Source: Streptomyces sp. NRRL S-31 | GTDB lineage: Bacteria; Actinomycetota; Actinomycetes; Streptomycetales; Streptomycetaceae | Direction of reading: 5' to 3' | Assembly (NCBI RefSeq): GCF_000718775.1 | Contig: NZ_JOCB01000124.1 | Coordinates: 1-22,316, forward strand | Length of the DNA stretch: 22,316 nt | Shown here: one piece after another, positions 1 to 7,927 of the stretch | Numbering within the stretch: the stretch's first letter is position 1 | Layout of the letters: each line of letters begins with the position of its first letter | Made by a program: the position numbers and the translations under genes | Notes under the pieces: generated by a model | What the model saw: the letters and a program-made list of their open reading frames with translations, nothing else | Told to the model about the DNA's origin: nothing | Database searches by the model: none

Positions 1-2949
1 TCGGCGTCCTGGCGGGCGGGCGCGCCGGCCGCGCGCGGCGGGGGGACGCGCCACGAGGTCGATCTGCTGCCGGTGCGGGGCGGTGCCCCCGCGGGTCCGG
101 CGCCGCGCGCGGACGTCGCCGTACCGGCCGCCTCCGCCTTCCCCGCGCTGCTGCCGCTGCAACGGGCGCTGCGTCCCTTCCGGCGCTACCAGCCGTCGGC
201 CGCGCCCGGCCCGGCCGAGGTGGACGAGGCGGCGACCGCGGACCGGGCCGCGGACTGCGGCCTGGTCTGGCCGGTGCTGCGCCCGGTCCGCGGCCGGGAG
301 GCGGACCTCCAGCTCCTGGTGGACTCCTCGCCCTCCATGACCGTGTGGGGGCAGATGCTGCACGAGGTGCGCGAAGTGTGCGAGTGGGTCGGCGCCTTCC
401 GCGGCGTGACGGTGCGTTACCTGCACCCGGACGGCGCCGGGGTGGGCGCGAGCACGCTGCCGCGCGCCGACGCCCCGCGGGTCCCCGCCGAGCAGTTGCT
501 GGACCCGAGCGGCCGGCGCGTGACCCTGGTCGTCAGCGACTGCGCGGGACCGCTGTGGCAGGGGCCGGCCATGCGGGAGCTGCTGCACCTGGGGCTGCGC
601 CGCGGTCCCCTCGCCGTCCTCCAGCCGCTGTCGCAGCGGCTGTGGGCCCGCACCCGGCTGCCGGCCGAGCCCGGCACCCTGCACCGCCGCCCCGGCGGTT
701 ACGGCGTCCTGGACTTCACGCCGCAGCGCCGGGCGGGCCGGGACGCCGTCGCCCCGGGCACGCTGCCGGTGCCGGTGCTGGCCCCCAGTCCCGGCGCCCT
801 GTCCACCTGGGCGCGGCTGGTCGCCGGCGACAGCGGGGTACGGCTGCGGGGCGCCGCCGCCTGGGTCGGCGGACCCGGTACCGGCGCGGCCTCCCGCCCG
901 GCGGGCCCGGCCGGCGCACCGGTGCGGGGCGCCGCCCAGCTCCTCGCCACGTTCGAGGCGTCCGCGTCCCCGCTCGGCCGCCAGCTCGCCGTGTACCTGT
1001 CCGCCGCCCCGCTCTCGCTGCCCGTCATGCAGCTCGTGCAGCGCGCCATGCTCCCCCAGACCGGTCCCGCCGAACTGTCCGAGGTGCTGCTCAGCGGCCT
1101 CGTCGTCCAGGCGCCCGCGCCGCACGGCGCCCTTTCGGACGACCGCGGGGAGTCGTGGTACGAGTTCGTGCCCGGCGTGCGCGACCTGCTCATCGACCGG
1201 CTCAGTGCCGGGGAGGCCGCCCTCGTCCTCAAGCACTGCTCGCTGTACGTCGAGCGGGCGTTCGGGCGCAGCGCGCGCAACTTCCCGGCCGTGGCCGTGG
1301 CCTACCTCATGGACGTCAGCAGCGATCCGGAGATCGGCCCGGACGCGGTCCCCGAGCCCTTCGCCCGCGTCTCGGAACGGGTGCTGCGCCGCTTCGAACC
1401 CGAACCCGCCCTGCTGCGCCGCGCGTCCCCCGCCCCGGGCCTCGGCGACACGGGCCGCGCCCTGCTCGACCGCTACGAGGAGAACCGCTCCCCGCGCGAC
1501 CTGCTGGCCGCCGTACGGCTGCTGCGGGTGGCGGGCGAGACCGACGGCTCCGGCGCGCTCCTCGTCCGGCTCGCCGACGCGCTGCGGCACGCCTGGCGGG
1601 AGTGGGGCGGCGACGACGTCCTCGACGAGGCCGAACGGGCGGGGCGCGAGGCGCTCGCGGCGGACCGCGGCCTGCCGGCCGGGCTCGCCCTGGCCCGGGT
1701 CCTGGACGCCCGGGCCCGGACGGCGCTGGCCGCGGGCCGCGCCGACGAGGCCGCCGCGGGCCTGCGGGAGGCCGCCGGCCACTGCCGGACCGCCCTGGAG
1801 GACACGGCGGGCACCGGGGACGCACCGCGCCTGGCGTGTGTGCTGCTGCTGGCCGGCGCGTTGCGCACGCTGTCCGGCGTCGGCCCCGGCGGACCGCACC
1901 CGGCGCTGCTGGAGGAGGCGCTGGAGGCGTTGACCGCGCAGGCCGGGCTGTGGCCCGCCGGCCGGGTTCCGCCGGCCCTGCCGCTCGAACGCGGCGGCGT
2001 GCTGCTCGACCTGGCCCGGCTGAGCGGCGACCGCGCCTTCGCGGTGCGGGCCGCGGCGGACCTGGCCACCGCCGTCGAGGGCCTGCGCGGGGACCCGGCC
2101 GCGCGCCACGACCGGCTGCCGGCCGCGCTGACCGGCCTCGCCGAGGCGCTGTCCTTTCCGCCCGACGGGCAGGGCGACGACGAGGCGCACGGCCTGCTCG
2201 GCGAGGCCGCCGCCCTCGCCCGGGAGGCGGCCGATCCGCTCGCCGAGGCGACCTGCCTGGCCCTGATCGCCCGCAACCGCCGGGACCACCACGACCGGAC
2301 GGGGGACGCCGAGGACCTCAGGGCGGCCGACGAGGCGTTCACCCGGGCCCGCCGGCTGGTGCCGCCGGACACGCCCCGGTACGCGGACCTGCTCACCGAG
2401 GCCGGTGAACTCGCCCTGCGGCGGGCGGAGTCGGAGCCCGGGGCGGCCGATCCGGCGGCCCGCGCCGTGCAGTTGCTGCGGGAGGCCAACGGCCGGACCG
2501 GCTCCCACGATCCGCGGGCCGGCCACCGCCAGCTGCTGTTCGGCCGCGCCCTGCGGCTGCGGCACGAGCGCCAGGGCAGCGTCGCCGATCTGCACGAGGC
2601 CGCCTGGGCCCTCACCCTCGCCGCCCGCGACGACGGCGAGACCGGCGCGCTGGCCTGGCTGGAACTGGGCGACGTGCAGAGCCTGCTGGCGCGGCGCACG
2701 GAGGTCTTCGACCACTACGCCCAGGCTTCCGCCGCCTACCTGCGGGCCGCCACCGGCACCCGGGACGCCCTGACCGCCGCCCGGGCACGGCACCGCCGCG
2801 GCGGGGTCCTGGAGCGCACCGCGGGACCCGCCCGCGCCCTGGAGTCGTACCGGCTGGCCCGCGCGCTGTGGGAGGAGCTGGACGCCACCGACACCGAAGA
2901 GGCCCGGCTCACCACGGACCGGATCGCGCGGCTGGCGGGACCACCGTGA
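1..2949 (+). CDS. MIDAS/vWA-like and TPR-repeat protein, SAV_2336-like, 5' partial
   Basis: The frame is open from the first base, so the true start lies upstream; 982 residues are visible. Near window residues 102-112 a hydrophobic strand ends in VDSSPSM, which fits the DxSxS metal site of von Willebrand A-like folds (Asp108). A second strand, VTLVVSDCAGPLW, lies near residue 175. The C-terminal half, from about residue 480, is Ala/Arg/Leu-rich helical sequence with TPR-like repeats. This layout matches the actinobacterial group annotated as SAV_2336 N-terminal domain-related, which from family knowledge often sits beside FxsA/FxsB peptide loci. Its biochemical role is unknown; a scaffold or regulator for the adjacent peptide system is my inference. 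It ends 71 nt before precursor A1 and is probably cotranscribed with it. Confidence 0.8.
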   Translation, partial: SASWRAGAPAARGGGTRHEVDLLPVRGGAPAGPAPRADVAVPAASAFPALLPLQRALRPFRRYQPSAAPGPAEVDEAATADRAADCGLVWPVLRPVRGREADLQLLVDSSPSMTVWGQMLHEVREVCEWVGAFRGVTVRYLHPDGAGVGASTLPRADAPRVPAEQLLDPSGRRVTLVVSDCAGPLWQGPAMRELLHLGLRRGPLAVLQPLSQRLWARTRLPAEPGTLHRRPGGYGVLDFTPQRRAGRDAVAPGTLPVPVLAPSPGALSTWARLVAGDSGVRLRGAAAWVGGPGTGAASRPAGPAGAPVRGAAQLLATFEASASPLGRQLAVYLSAAPLSLPVMQLVQRAMLPQTGPAELSEVLLSGLVVQAPAPHGALSDDRGESWYEFVPGVRDLLIDRLSAGEAALVLKHCSLYVERAFGRSARNFPAVAVAYLMDVSSDPEIGPDAVPEPFARVSERVLRRFEPEPALLRRASPAPGLGDTGRALLDRYEENRSPRDLLAAVRLLRVAGETDGSGALLVRLADALRHAWREWGGDDVLDEAERAGREALAADRGLPAGLALARVLDARARTALAAGRADEAAAGLREAAGHCRTALEDTAGTGDAPRLACVLLLAGALRTLSGVGPGGPHPALLEEALEALTAQAGLWPAGRVPPALPLERGGVLLDLARLSGDRAFAVRAAADLATAVEGLRGDPAARHDRLPAALTGLAEALSFPPDGQGDDEAHGLLGEAAALAREAADPLAEATCLALIARNRRDHHDRTGDAEDLRAADEAFTRARRLVPPDTPRYADLLTEAGELALRRAESEPGAADPAARAVQLLREANGRTGSHDPRAGHRQLLFGRALRLRHERQGSVADLHEAAWALTLAARDDGETGALAWLELGDVQSLLARRTEVFDHYAQASAAYLRAATGTRDALTAARARHRRGGVLERTAGPARALESYRLARALWEELDATDTEEARLTTDRIARLAGPP

Positions 2950-3008
2950 CGGTGCGGGCGTTTCCCGCGCGGCCGGCGTGGGCAACTCCGTGCAGAACAC
3001 CATCCCTT

Positions 3009-3014
3009 GAGGAG
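3009..3014 (+). promoter_or_regulatory. RBS deciding the start of precursor A1
   Basis: GAGGAG lies 6 nt before the GTG at 3021. It supports this GTG over the in-frame ATG at 2868, which would overlap the end of the upstream gene and has no comparable site. Confidence 0.7.
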
Positions 3015-3020
3015 TGCAGC

Positions 3021-3230
3021 GTGCAGAGTCCGCCGCCGGGGCCCGAGCCACATCCGCAGGGCCGGCCGCTCCCCGACCTGTCCTCGTACGACGCCGGCCT
3101 GTTGCGGACCGCCGTCGGCCATCCGGTGCTGCGCGCCGTCATGGACGACCTGCTCGGGCACTGGCCGGCCCCCGGGGAGGCGGTCGCGTATTTCGACGAC
3201 AACATGGACACGCGGCGGCAACCGCTTTGA
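3021..3230 (+). CDS. FxsA-like RiPP precursor peptide A1 (variant core)
   Basis: A 69-residue peptide starting at GTG 3021. The leader contains PLPDLSSYDAGLL and HPVLRAVMDDLL. The same spacing of PDLS and HPVL...LL occurs in precursor A2 (7734-7916), which together with the adjacent FxsB-like radical SAM gene identifies it as a precursor. FxsA peptides normally end in FxSxx; this one instead has VAYFDDNM followed by seven more residues (DTRRQPL). By alignment with A2, the likely modified core is YFDD (residues 57-60), where an aromatic and an Asp two positions later fit the three-residue cyclophane pattern known for this maturase class. The maturase gene starts 130 nt downstream. That this peptide is a substrate is inferred; the leader similarity is seen directly. 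Confidence 0.75.
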   Translation: MQSPPPGPEPHPQGRPLPDLSSYDAGLLRTAVGHPVLRAVMDDLLGHWPAPGEAVAYFDDNMDTRRQPL

Positions 3231-3347
3231 GCCGGATTTGATCTGGCGGCCCGGGCCGGACGCGCCGATGCTGGAGGAGCACATCCGCCGCGTCTCCCGT
3301 CCCCCGGCGCCCGGCCGGCGGGTGTCGCGGCCCGTCCGCACCGGCGT

Positions 3348-3353
3348 GGAGGG
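3348..3353 (+). promoter_or_regulatory. RBS deciding the start of maturase B1
   Basis: GGAGGG lies 7 nt before GTG 3361. The reading frame is open much further upstream (TTG 3007, ATG 3268), but neither alternative has a good Shine-Dalgarno site. The start at 3361 also gives a protein almost the same length as paralogue B2. Confidence 0.7.
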
Positions 3354-3360
3354 TGGCAGC

Positions 3361-4632
3361 GTGACCGATGACGGCGGCACTCCCCCGTCCCCCGTGCGGC
3401 GGACGACGGCCCCGGGCGGGTCCGCCCCCTGGCCCCTTGAGCTGCTGGACGTACCCGCACTGCGGCGGTCGGGCGTCCGGCCCGTGCCGCTGCGCCAGTT
3501 CGTGCTGAAGACGCACAGCCGCTGCAACCTGGCCTGTACCTACTGCTACATCTACGCGGGTCACGACAGCACCTGGCGCGACCGGCCGGTGCGCATGGCG
3601 GACGCCACCGTGCGCCGGACCGCTGAGCGGATCGCCGAGCACGTCCGGCGGCACGGGCTGCGGGAGCTGCGGGTGGACTTCTTCGGCGGGGAGCCCCTGC
3701 TCGGCGGCCCGGACCCGCTGCTGCGCGCCGCCCGGGAGCTGCGGGCGGTGCTGCCGGCCGGGACCCGTCTGGACCTCGCCGTGCAGACCAACGGGGTGCT
3801 GCTGACCGGGCCGGTGCTGGACCGGCTCGCCCGCGCCGGGATCCGGGTGGGGCTGAGCGCCGACGGCGGCACCGCCGCGCTGAACCGCCGCCGCGTCGAC
3901 CACGCCGGGCGCCCGTCCTGGCCCGGCCTCGTCCGCGCGGCGCGGCTGCTGCGGGACCGCCCGGAGAGCTACTCCGGCGTGCTGTGCACGATAGATCCGG
4001 ACAGCGATCCGGCGGAGGTCTTCACCTCGCTGCTCGACCTGCGCCCGCCCTTCCTCGACCTGCTGCTGCCGCACGCCAACTGGTCCACCCGGCCGCCGCC
4101 CGGGCCGGGCGGTCCGGCACCCTACGGCCGGTGGCTGCGGACCGTGTTCGACCGCTGGTGGGACGCCGATCCGCCCGGCCCGCCCGTACGGATCTTCCAG
4201 GAGATCATCGGGCTGCTGCTGGGCCGGCCGAGCGGCAGCGAGTCGGTGGGGCTCTCCCCGATGGCGGCGATCATCGTGGACACCGACGGCGCCATCGAAC
4301 AGGTGGACTCGGTGAAGTCGGCGTACCACGGGGCGAGCGCGACCGGGCTGAACGTGTTCACCGACAGCTTCGACGCGGCGCTGGAGCATCCCGGGGTGGC
4401 CGCCCGGCAGCTGGGAGCGGGGGCCCTCGCGGCGCAGTGCCGTGCGTGCCCGCTGTCGGCCGTGTGCGGAGGCGGCAACTACGCGCACCGCTACGTGGCG
4501 GGCAGCGGGTTCCGGCACCCGTCGGTCTACTGTGCCGATCTCGAACTGCTGATCCGGCACATCGCCGACCGGCTGCTCGCGGCGCTGCCCGCCGGGGCGT
4601 CCACCGCGCCACACCTCGGCAACCTGCCTTGA
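3361..4632 (+). CDS. FxsB-like radical SAM/SPASM peptide maturase B1
   Basis: A 423-residue cytoplasmic iron-sulfur enzyme. The SAM-cleaving cluster motif CNLACTYC is at residues 55-62 (Cys55, Cys59, Cys62), followed by the FFGGEPLL strand and a SADGG segment. The C-terminal SPASM-like region has Cys360, Cys363, Cys369 in a [19 protein letters not shown] context and Cys391 in SVYCADL, a pattern characteristic of FxsB maturases. That family makes C-C cyclophane crosslinks between an aromatic ring and the beta-carbon of a residue two positions later. It very probably acts on precursor A1 just upstream. It is closely similar along its whole length to B2 (7928-9172), including identical stretches such as [10 protein letters not shown] and [12 protein letters not shown], so the two arose by duplication. 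The exact crosslink cannot be read from the sequence. Confidence 0.9.
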   Translation: MTDDGGTPPSPVRRTTAPGGSAPWPLELLDVPALRRSGVRPVPLRQFVLKTHSRCNLACTYCYIYAGHDSTWRDRPVRMADATVRRTAERIAEHVRRHGLRELRVDFFGGEPLLGGPDPLLRAARELRAVLPAGTRLDLAVQTNGVLLTGPVLDRLARAGIRVGLSADGGTAALNRRRVDHAGRPSWPGLVRAARLLRDRPESYSGVLCTIDPDSDPAEVFTSLLDLRPPFLDLLLPHANWSTRPPPGPGGPAPYGRWLRTVFDRWWDADPPGPPVRIFQEIIGLLLGRPSGSESVGLSPMAAIIVDTDGAIEQVDSVKSAYHGASATGLNVFTDSFDAALEHPGVAARQLGAGALAAQCRACPLSAVCGGGNYAHRYVAGSGFRHPSVYCADLELLIRHIADRLLAALPAGASTAPHLGNLP

Positions 4633-4637
4633 GCTGC

Positions 4638-4665
4638 TTGTTTTTGATGCCGCGCCAGATACTCT
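4638..4665 (+). promoter_or_regulatory. Candidate promoter of the TIR-NB-ARC-TPR gene
   Basis: TTGTTT (4638-4643) and TACTCT (4660-4665) are separated by 16 nt in a short, unusually AT-rich patch of the 83-nt gap after B1. The perfect inverted repeat AATGT-C-ACATT (4675-4685) sits just where transcription would begin and could be an operator. This suggests unit 2 has its own promoter. Judged by eye only. Confidence 0.4.
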
Positions 4666-4715
4666 AAGGTGCCGAATGTCACATTTCCGCAGGGGCGTGC
4701 GAGGGAGACGGTTGC

Positions 4716-7700
4716 ATGGCGGAGCAAGCCCGGCACAGCGCGCCCGTCGAGCACTTCACCATCAGCTACGCCGGGTTCAACCGCCCCTGGGCCGCCTGGA
4801 TCGCGCACCAGCTGGAGCTGCTGGGCCACCGGACCACCACGCTGCGCTGGGACCCGGGTTCGGCGGGGGCGCTCACCGACGCGCTGCGCGATCTGCTGCG
4901 GGCACCCGGACGGGTGCTCCTGCTGCTGGACAACTGGTACTTCCGGCTCGGTCCGCGCACCAGGGAGGAGTGGACGTCCGCCCTGCGCGAGGTGGTCCCG
5001 CCGCACGTGGACCGGCTCGCGGCGGTGAGCGTGGCGACCGACCCGCTGCCCCCGACGGTCGCCGCGCTGCGCCCCGTCGACCTGCGTGACCTGGCCGCCA
5101 CCGAGGCACGCCGGCGCATCCTGCGGCTGCTCGGCATCGATCCCGCCCAGCCGGATCCGGCGGGCGCGGACGGCACCGGTCCGCGTTTCCCGCACGACCC
5201 TCCGGCGATCCGCCGGGTGCCCCGCCGCAACGACACCTTCACCGGCCGCGACCCGGTCCTGGAGGAACTGCACGAGGCGCTGAGCAGCGCCGGCGACGAG
5301 GGCGCCCGCTGTTCGCTGTACGGCATCTCCGGCGTGGGCAAGAGCCAGATCGCCCAGGAGTACACGCACCGCTTCGGCAACGCCTACGACGTCGTCTACT
5401 GGGTCAACGCCAACTACCGCGGCACCGCCCGGGAGCAGCTCGCCGCGCTGGCCACCCAGCTGGAGCTGTCCGTGGGCCAGGAGATCGGCGACCGCATCCG
5501 GGCGGTGCACGAGGCCCTGCGCACCGGGCGGCCCCACGGCCGGTGGCTGCTGGTCTTCGACGGCGCCGACTACATGGAGCAGGTGGACGACCTCATCCCG
5601 GAGGGCCGCGGGCACGTCCTGCTGACGAGCCTCACCCGCGACTGGTCGGCGGCCCGGCGCGCCCGGGAGATCCACGTCCAGCCGTTCCTGCGCGAGGAGA
5701 GCATGGCCTACGCGCTGCGCCGGGCGCCGCGGCTGACCCGTCAGGAGGCGCACGACCTGGCGGACGCGGTCGAGGACCTGCCGCTGATCCTCGCCCAGAC
5801 CACCGCCTGGCTGGACACCAACCCGATGCCGGCCCGGGACTACATCGCCCTGATCCGGCGCGGCGAGCCCAACAGGGTCGGGATCGGGCTCAGCGAGCAG
5901 TACTCGATGAGTTTCCAGACCAGTTGGTCGATAACGCTGAACACGCTGCGAGAACGGGCGGAGAGCGCCGCCGAGTTGCTCAAGCTGCTGGTGTTCTTCT
6001 CCCCGGAGAACATCCCCGTCCGGCTGATCCAGTCGGCGCGGGCCCGGGACCTGCCGCCGCACCTGGCCGCCCTCGCCGCGGACCCCATCGGCTGGCACAC
6101 GGCCCTGCGCCGGCTCTCCGAGGCGACCGCGGTGCGGCTGGACTACGAGACCTCGCCGGGCCAGGAGACGGTCGTCGACAGCGTCCAGATGCACAAGCTG
6201 TACCACGGCTTCCTGCGCAACGACCTGAGCGAGGCGGAGCGCGACGCGCTGTCGGCGACCGCCTGCCGCATCCTGGTCGACGCCGATCCCCGGCAGCCCA
6301 ACGAACCCAACCACTGGCACCGCTACGCCAACCTCTTCCCGCACCTGAAGCACTCGGGGGCGCTGGACAGCTCCGACGAGGACGTCCAGGACCTCGTGCT
6401 GAACTGCATCAACTACACGCGGGCGCGCGGTGAGTACCAGACCGGGCTGACCGTGTGCGAGCAGGCCCTGGTCCGCTGGCGCACCTTCCTGCCGCCCACC
6501 TCCCGGGTGATGCGGATCGCCATGCTCCAGCACTCCAACCTGCTGCGCCGGTCCGGCCGTTACCAGGAGGCCGAGGCCGTGGGCCGGGAGGGCGTCCGGG
6601 TGTTCGACGGCCGTCCGCCGGACGATCCGGACCTGCTCAGCGCCCGCAACGCCCTCGGCGGCGCGCTGATGGCCCTGGCCCGGCTGGACGAGGCGTACGA
6701 GCTGTACGACGACATGTACCGGCAGTACGTGGGCACCGTGGGGCCGGACCACCCGCGGACCCTCCAGGCACGCGAGAACCTGGGCACCACGCTGGGCCTG
6801 CTCGGCCGGTACGACGAGGCGCGGGAGGTCTTCGAGGAGAACGCCGCCATCCGCACCCGGCTGTTCCGGGACGAGAACCTGGACACCCTCCGTTCCAACC
6901 TCGGCGCGGCCAGGATGCTGCGCCTGCTGGGCCGGTACGTCGAGGCCACCTCCCGCCAGGAACTCAACCTGCGGCTGCACCAGGACCGGCTGGGCCTCAA
7001 CAACCCCGAGACGATGCGCGCCGGGCACAACCTCGCCCTGTGCCGCAGGCGGCTGGGCGATCTGGCGGGCGCCGAGAGCCTGCTGCGCGACGTGGTCGCC
7101 CGCAGCGCCCGCGTGCAGGGCCCCCGGCATCCCGACACCCTCATGGTGCAGGCCGACTTCGCGACCTTCACCCGGGAGCACGGGGATCTCACGGAGGCCC
7201 GGGAGACGGCGACCAGGGTGGCGCGGCGCTACCGGGACCTGGTCGGCGAGGACCACCCCTACGCCATCGGCACCCTGGGCAACACGGGCCTGGTCCTGTG
7301 GGAGTACGGCGAGCGCGAGGAGGCGGTGGCGATCGCCGAGCGGGCGTACGCGGGGATGCGCGCGGCCGTCGGCGAGCACCATCCCTGGACGCTGGGCACG
7401 GCCCTCAACGTGTCGGGCGCCCGGCACCTGGTCGGCGACGACGAGGGCGCCCTCGACCTCAGCCGCCACACGCTGGAGCGGGCCGTGCACGTCCTGGGCG
7501 CCCCGCATCCGCTCACCCTCTCCTGCCGTGCCGCCCTCGCCGACGACCTGCGGACGCTGCGCCGCACGGAGGAGGCCGCCAAGCTCGAGAAGGAAACCCT
7601 GCAAGGGCTCGCCGACTCCCTCGGCGCCCAGCACCCGCACACCCTCTCCGTCCGCCGCCGTGAGCGGCCGTACTGGGACTTCGAGCCCCAGCCCATCTGA
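4716..7700 (+). CDS. TIR-NB-ARC-TPR protein of the FxSxx-COOH system (FxsT-like)
   Basis: A 994-residue cytoplasmic protein with an NLR/STAND layout. Residues about 11-140 are TIR-like (opening FTISYAGFNRPWAAWIAHQLE, then a VLLLLDNWYF strand). The linker RVPRRNDTFTGRD leads into an NB-ARC ATPase with Walker A GISGVGKS (residues 203-210), a Walker B-like strand WLLVFDGAD (277-285) and a DLPL motif (354-357). From about residue 560 to the end there are at least eight Kinesin-light-chain-like TPRs (for example GRYDEAREVFEE and HPRTLQARENLG). Family knowledge links such proteins to FxsA/FxsB loci. A sensing or switch role, possibly in cell-cell conflict or phage defence, is inference. The start is ATG 4716 with GAGGGAG 8 nt upstream. 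A catalytic NADase glutamate in the TIR region cannot be assigned with confidence. Confidence 0.88.
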   Translation: MAEQARHSAPVEHFTISYAGFNRPWAAWIAHQLELLGHRTTTLRWDPGSAGALTDALRDLLRAPGRVLLLLDNWYFRLGPRTREEWTSALREVVPPHVDRLAAVSVATDPLPPTVAALRPVDLRDLAATEARRRILRLLGIDPAQPDPAGADGTGPRFPHDPPAIRRVPRRNDTFTGRDPVLEELHEALSSAGDEGARCSLYGISGVGKSQIAQEYTHRFGNAYDVVYWVNANYRGTAREQLAALATQLELSVGQEIGDRIRAVHEALRTGRPHGRWLLVFDGADYMEQVDDLIPEGRGHVLLTSLTRDWSAARRAREIHVQPFLREESMAYALRRAPRLTRQEAHDLADAVEDLPLILAQTTAWLDTNPMPARDYIALIRRGEPNRVGIGLSEQYSMSFQTSWSITLNTLRERAESAAELLKLLVFFSPENIPVRLIQSARARDLPPHLAALAADPIGWHTALRRLSEATAVRLDYETSPGQETVVDSVQMHKLYHGFLRNDLSEAERDALSATACRILVDADPRQPNEPNHWHRYANLFPHLKHSGALDSSDEDVQDLVLNCINYTRARGEYQTGLTVCEQALVRWRTFLPPTSRVMRIAMLQHSNLLRRSGRYQEAEAVGREGVRVFDGRPPDDPDLLSARNALGGALMALARLDEAYELYDDMYRQYVGTVGPDHPRTLQARENLGTTLGLLGRYDEAREVFEENAAIRTRLFRDENLDTLRSNLGAARMLRLLGRYVEATSRQELNLRLHQDRLGLNNPETMRAGHNLALCRRRLGDLAGAESLLRDVVARSARVQGPRHPDTLMVQADFATFTREHGDLTEARETATRVARRYRDLVGEDHPYAIGTLGNTGLVLWEYGEREEAVAIAERAYAGMRAAVGEHHPWTLGTALNVSGARHLVGDDEGALDLSRHTLERAVHVLGAPHPLTLSCRAALADDLRTLRRTEEAAKLEKETLQGLADSLGAQHPHTLSVRRRERPYWDFEPQPI

Positions 7701-7715
7701 GCCCAGCCCATCCGA
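7686..7715 (+). repeat. 15-bp tandem duplication across a stop codon
   Basis: ccccagcccatctga (7686-7700) is followed directly by gcccagcccatccga (7701-7715), 13 of 15 bases matching. The first copy ends with the TGA of the TIR-NB-ARC-TPR gene; in the second copy the stop has become CGA. The duplication fills about half of the short gap before precursor A2. Confidence 0.7.
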
Positions 7716-7733
7716 AAGGCCCCGGCACCACCC

Positions 7734-7916
7734 ATGCACGACCGCACCAGCACCGGCCCCGCGCCGGCCGACCTGCCCGACCTGTCCCACCTCGACGTCC
7801 GCGCCCTGGCCTCGTCCGGGGAGCACCCGGTGCTCGGCACCGTCGCCGCCGCCCTCCTCACCCGGTGCGGCACCGAGGAGGCGCCCGTCGCCTTCTACGA
7901 GGACGGCATCTTCTGA
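7734..7916 (+). CDS. FxsA-like RiPP precursor peptide A2 (variant core)
   Basis: A 60-residue peptide from ATG 7734 with leader DLPDLSHLDVRAL and HPVLGTVAAALL, matching precursor A1. It ends VAFYEDGIF with a free C-terminal Phe instead of the canonical FxSxx. FYED (residues 54-57) aligns with YFDD of A1, so Tyr55 to Asp57 is the most likely three-residue crosslink (inference). It begins 33 nt after the TIR-NB-ARC-TPR gene with only a weak RBS (GAAAGG, 14 nt upstream). It ends 11 nt before the proposed start of maturase B2, so the two are translationally linked. There is one Cys in the leader (Cys45) and none in the core. Confidence 0.8.
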   Translation: MHDRTSTGPAPADLPDLSHLDVRALASSGEHPVLGTVAAALLTRCGTEEAPVAFYEDGIF

Positions 7917-7927
7917 ACCGTACGACC

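Noticed and set aside
345..2408. A 687-codon + strand frame within the MIDAS/TPR gene
   Set aside because: Composition is almost only Arg, Ala, Gly and Pro, as expected for an off-frame reading of GC-rich DNA; it overlaps the real gene entirely.
2954..2968. Small hairpin gcggg-cgttt-cccgc between the MIDAS/TPR gene and precursor A1 as a terminator
   Set aside because: Only five base pairs and no T-run; at most a weak attenuator in such GC-rich DNA.
4527..7826. A 1099-codon open frame on the minus strand opposite the TIR-NB-ARC-TPR gene
   Set aside because: Same GC-driven shadow effect; no recognisable domain, and the + strand shows intact Walker and TPR motifs.
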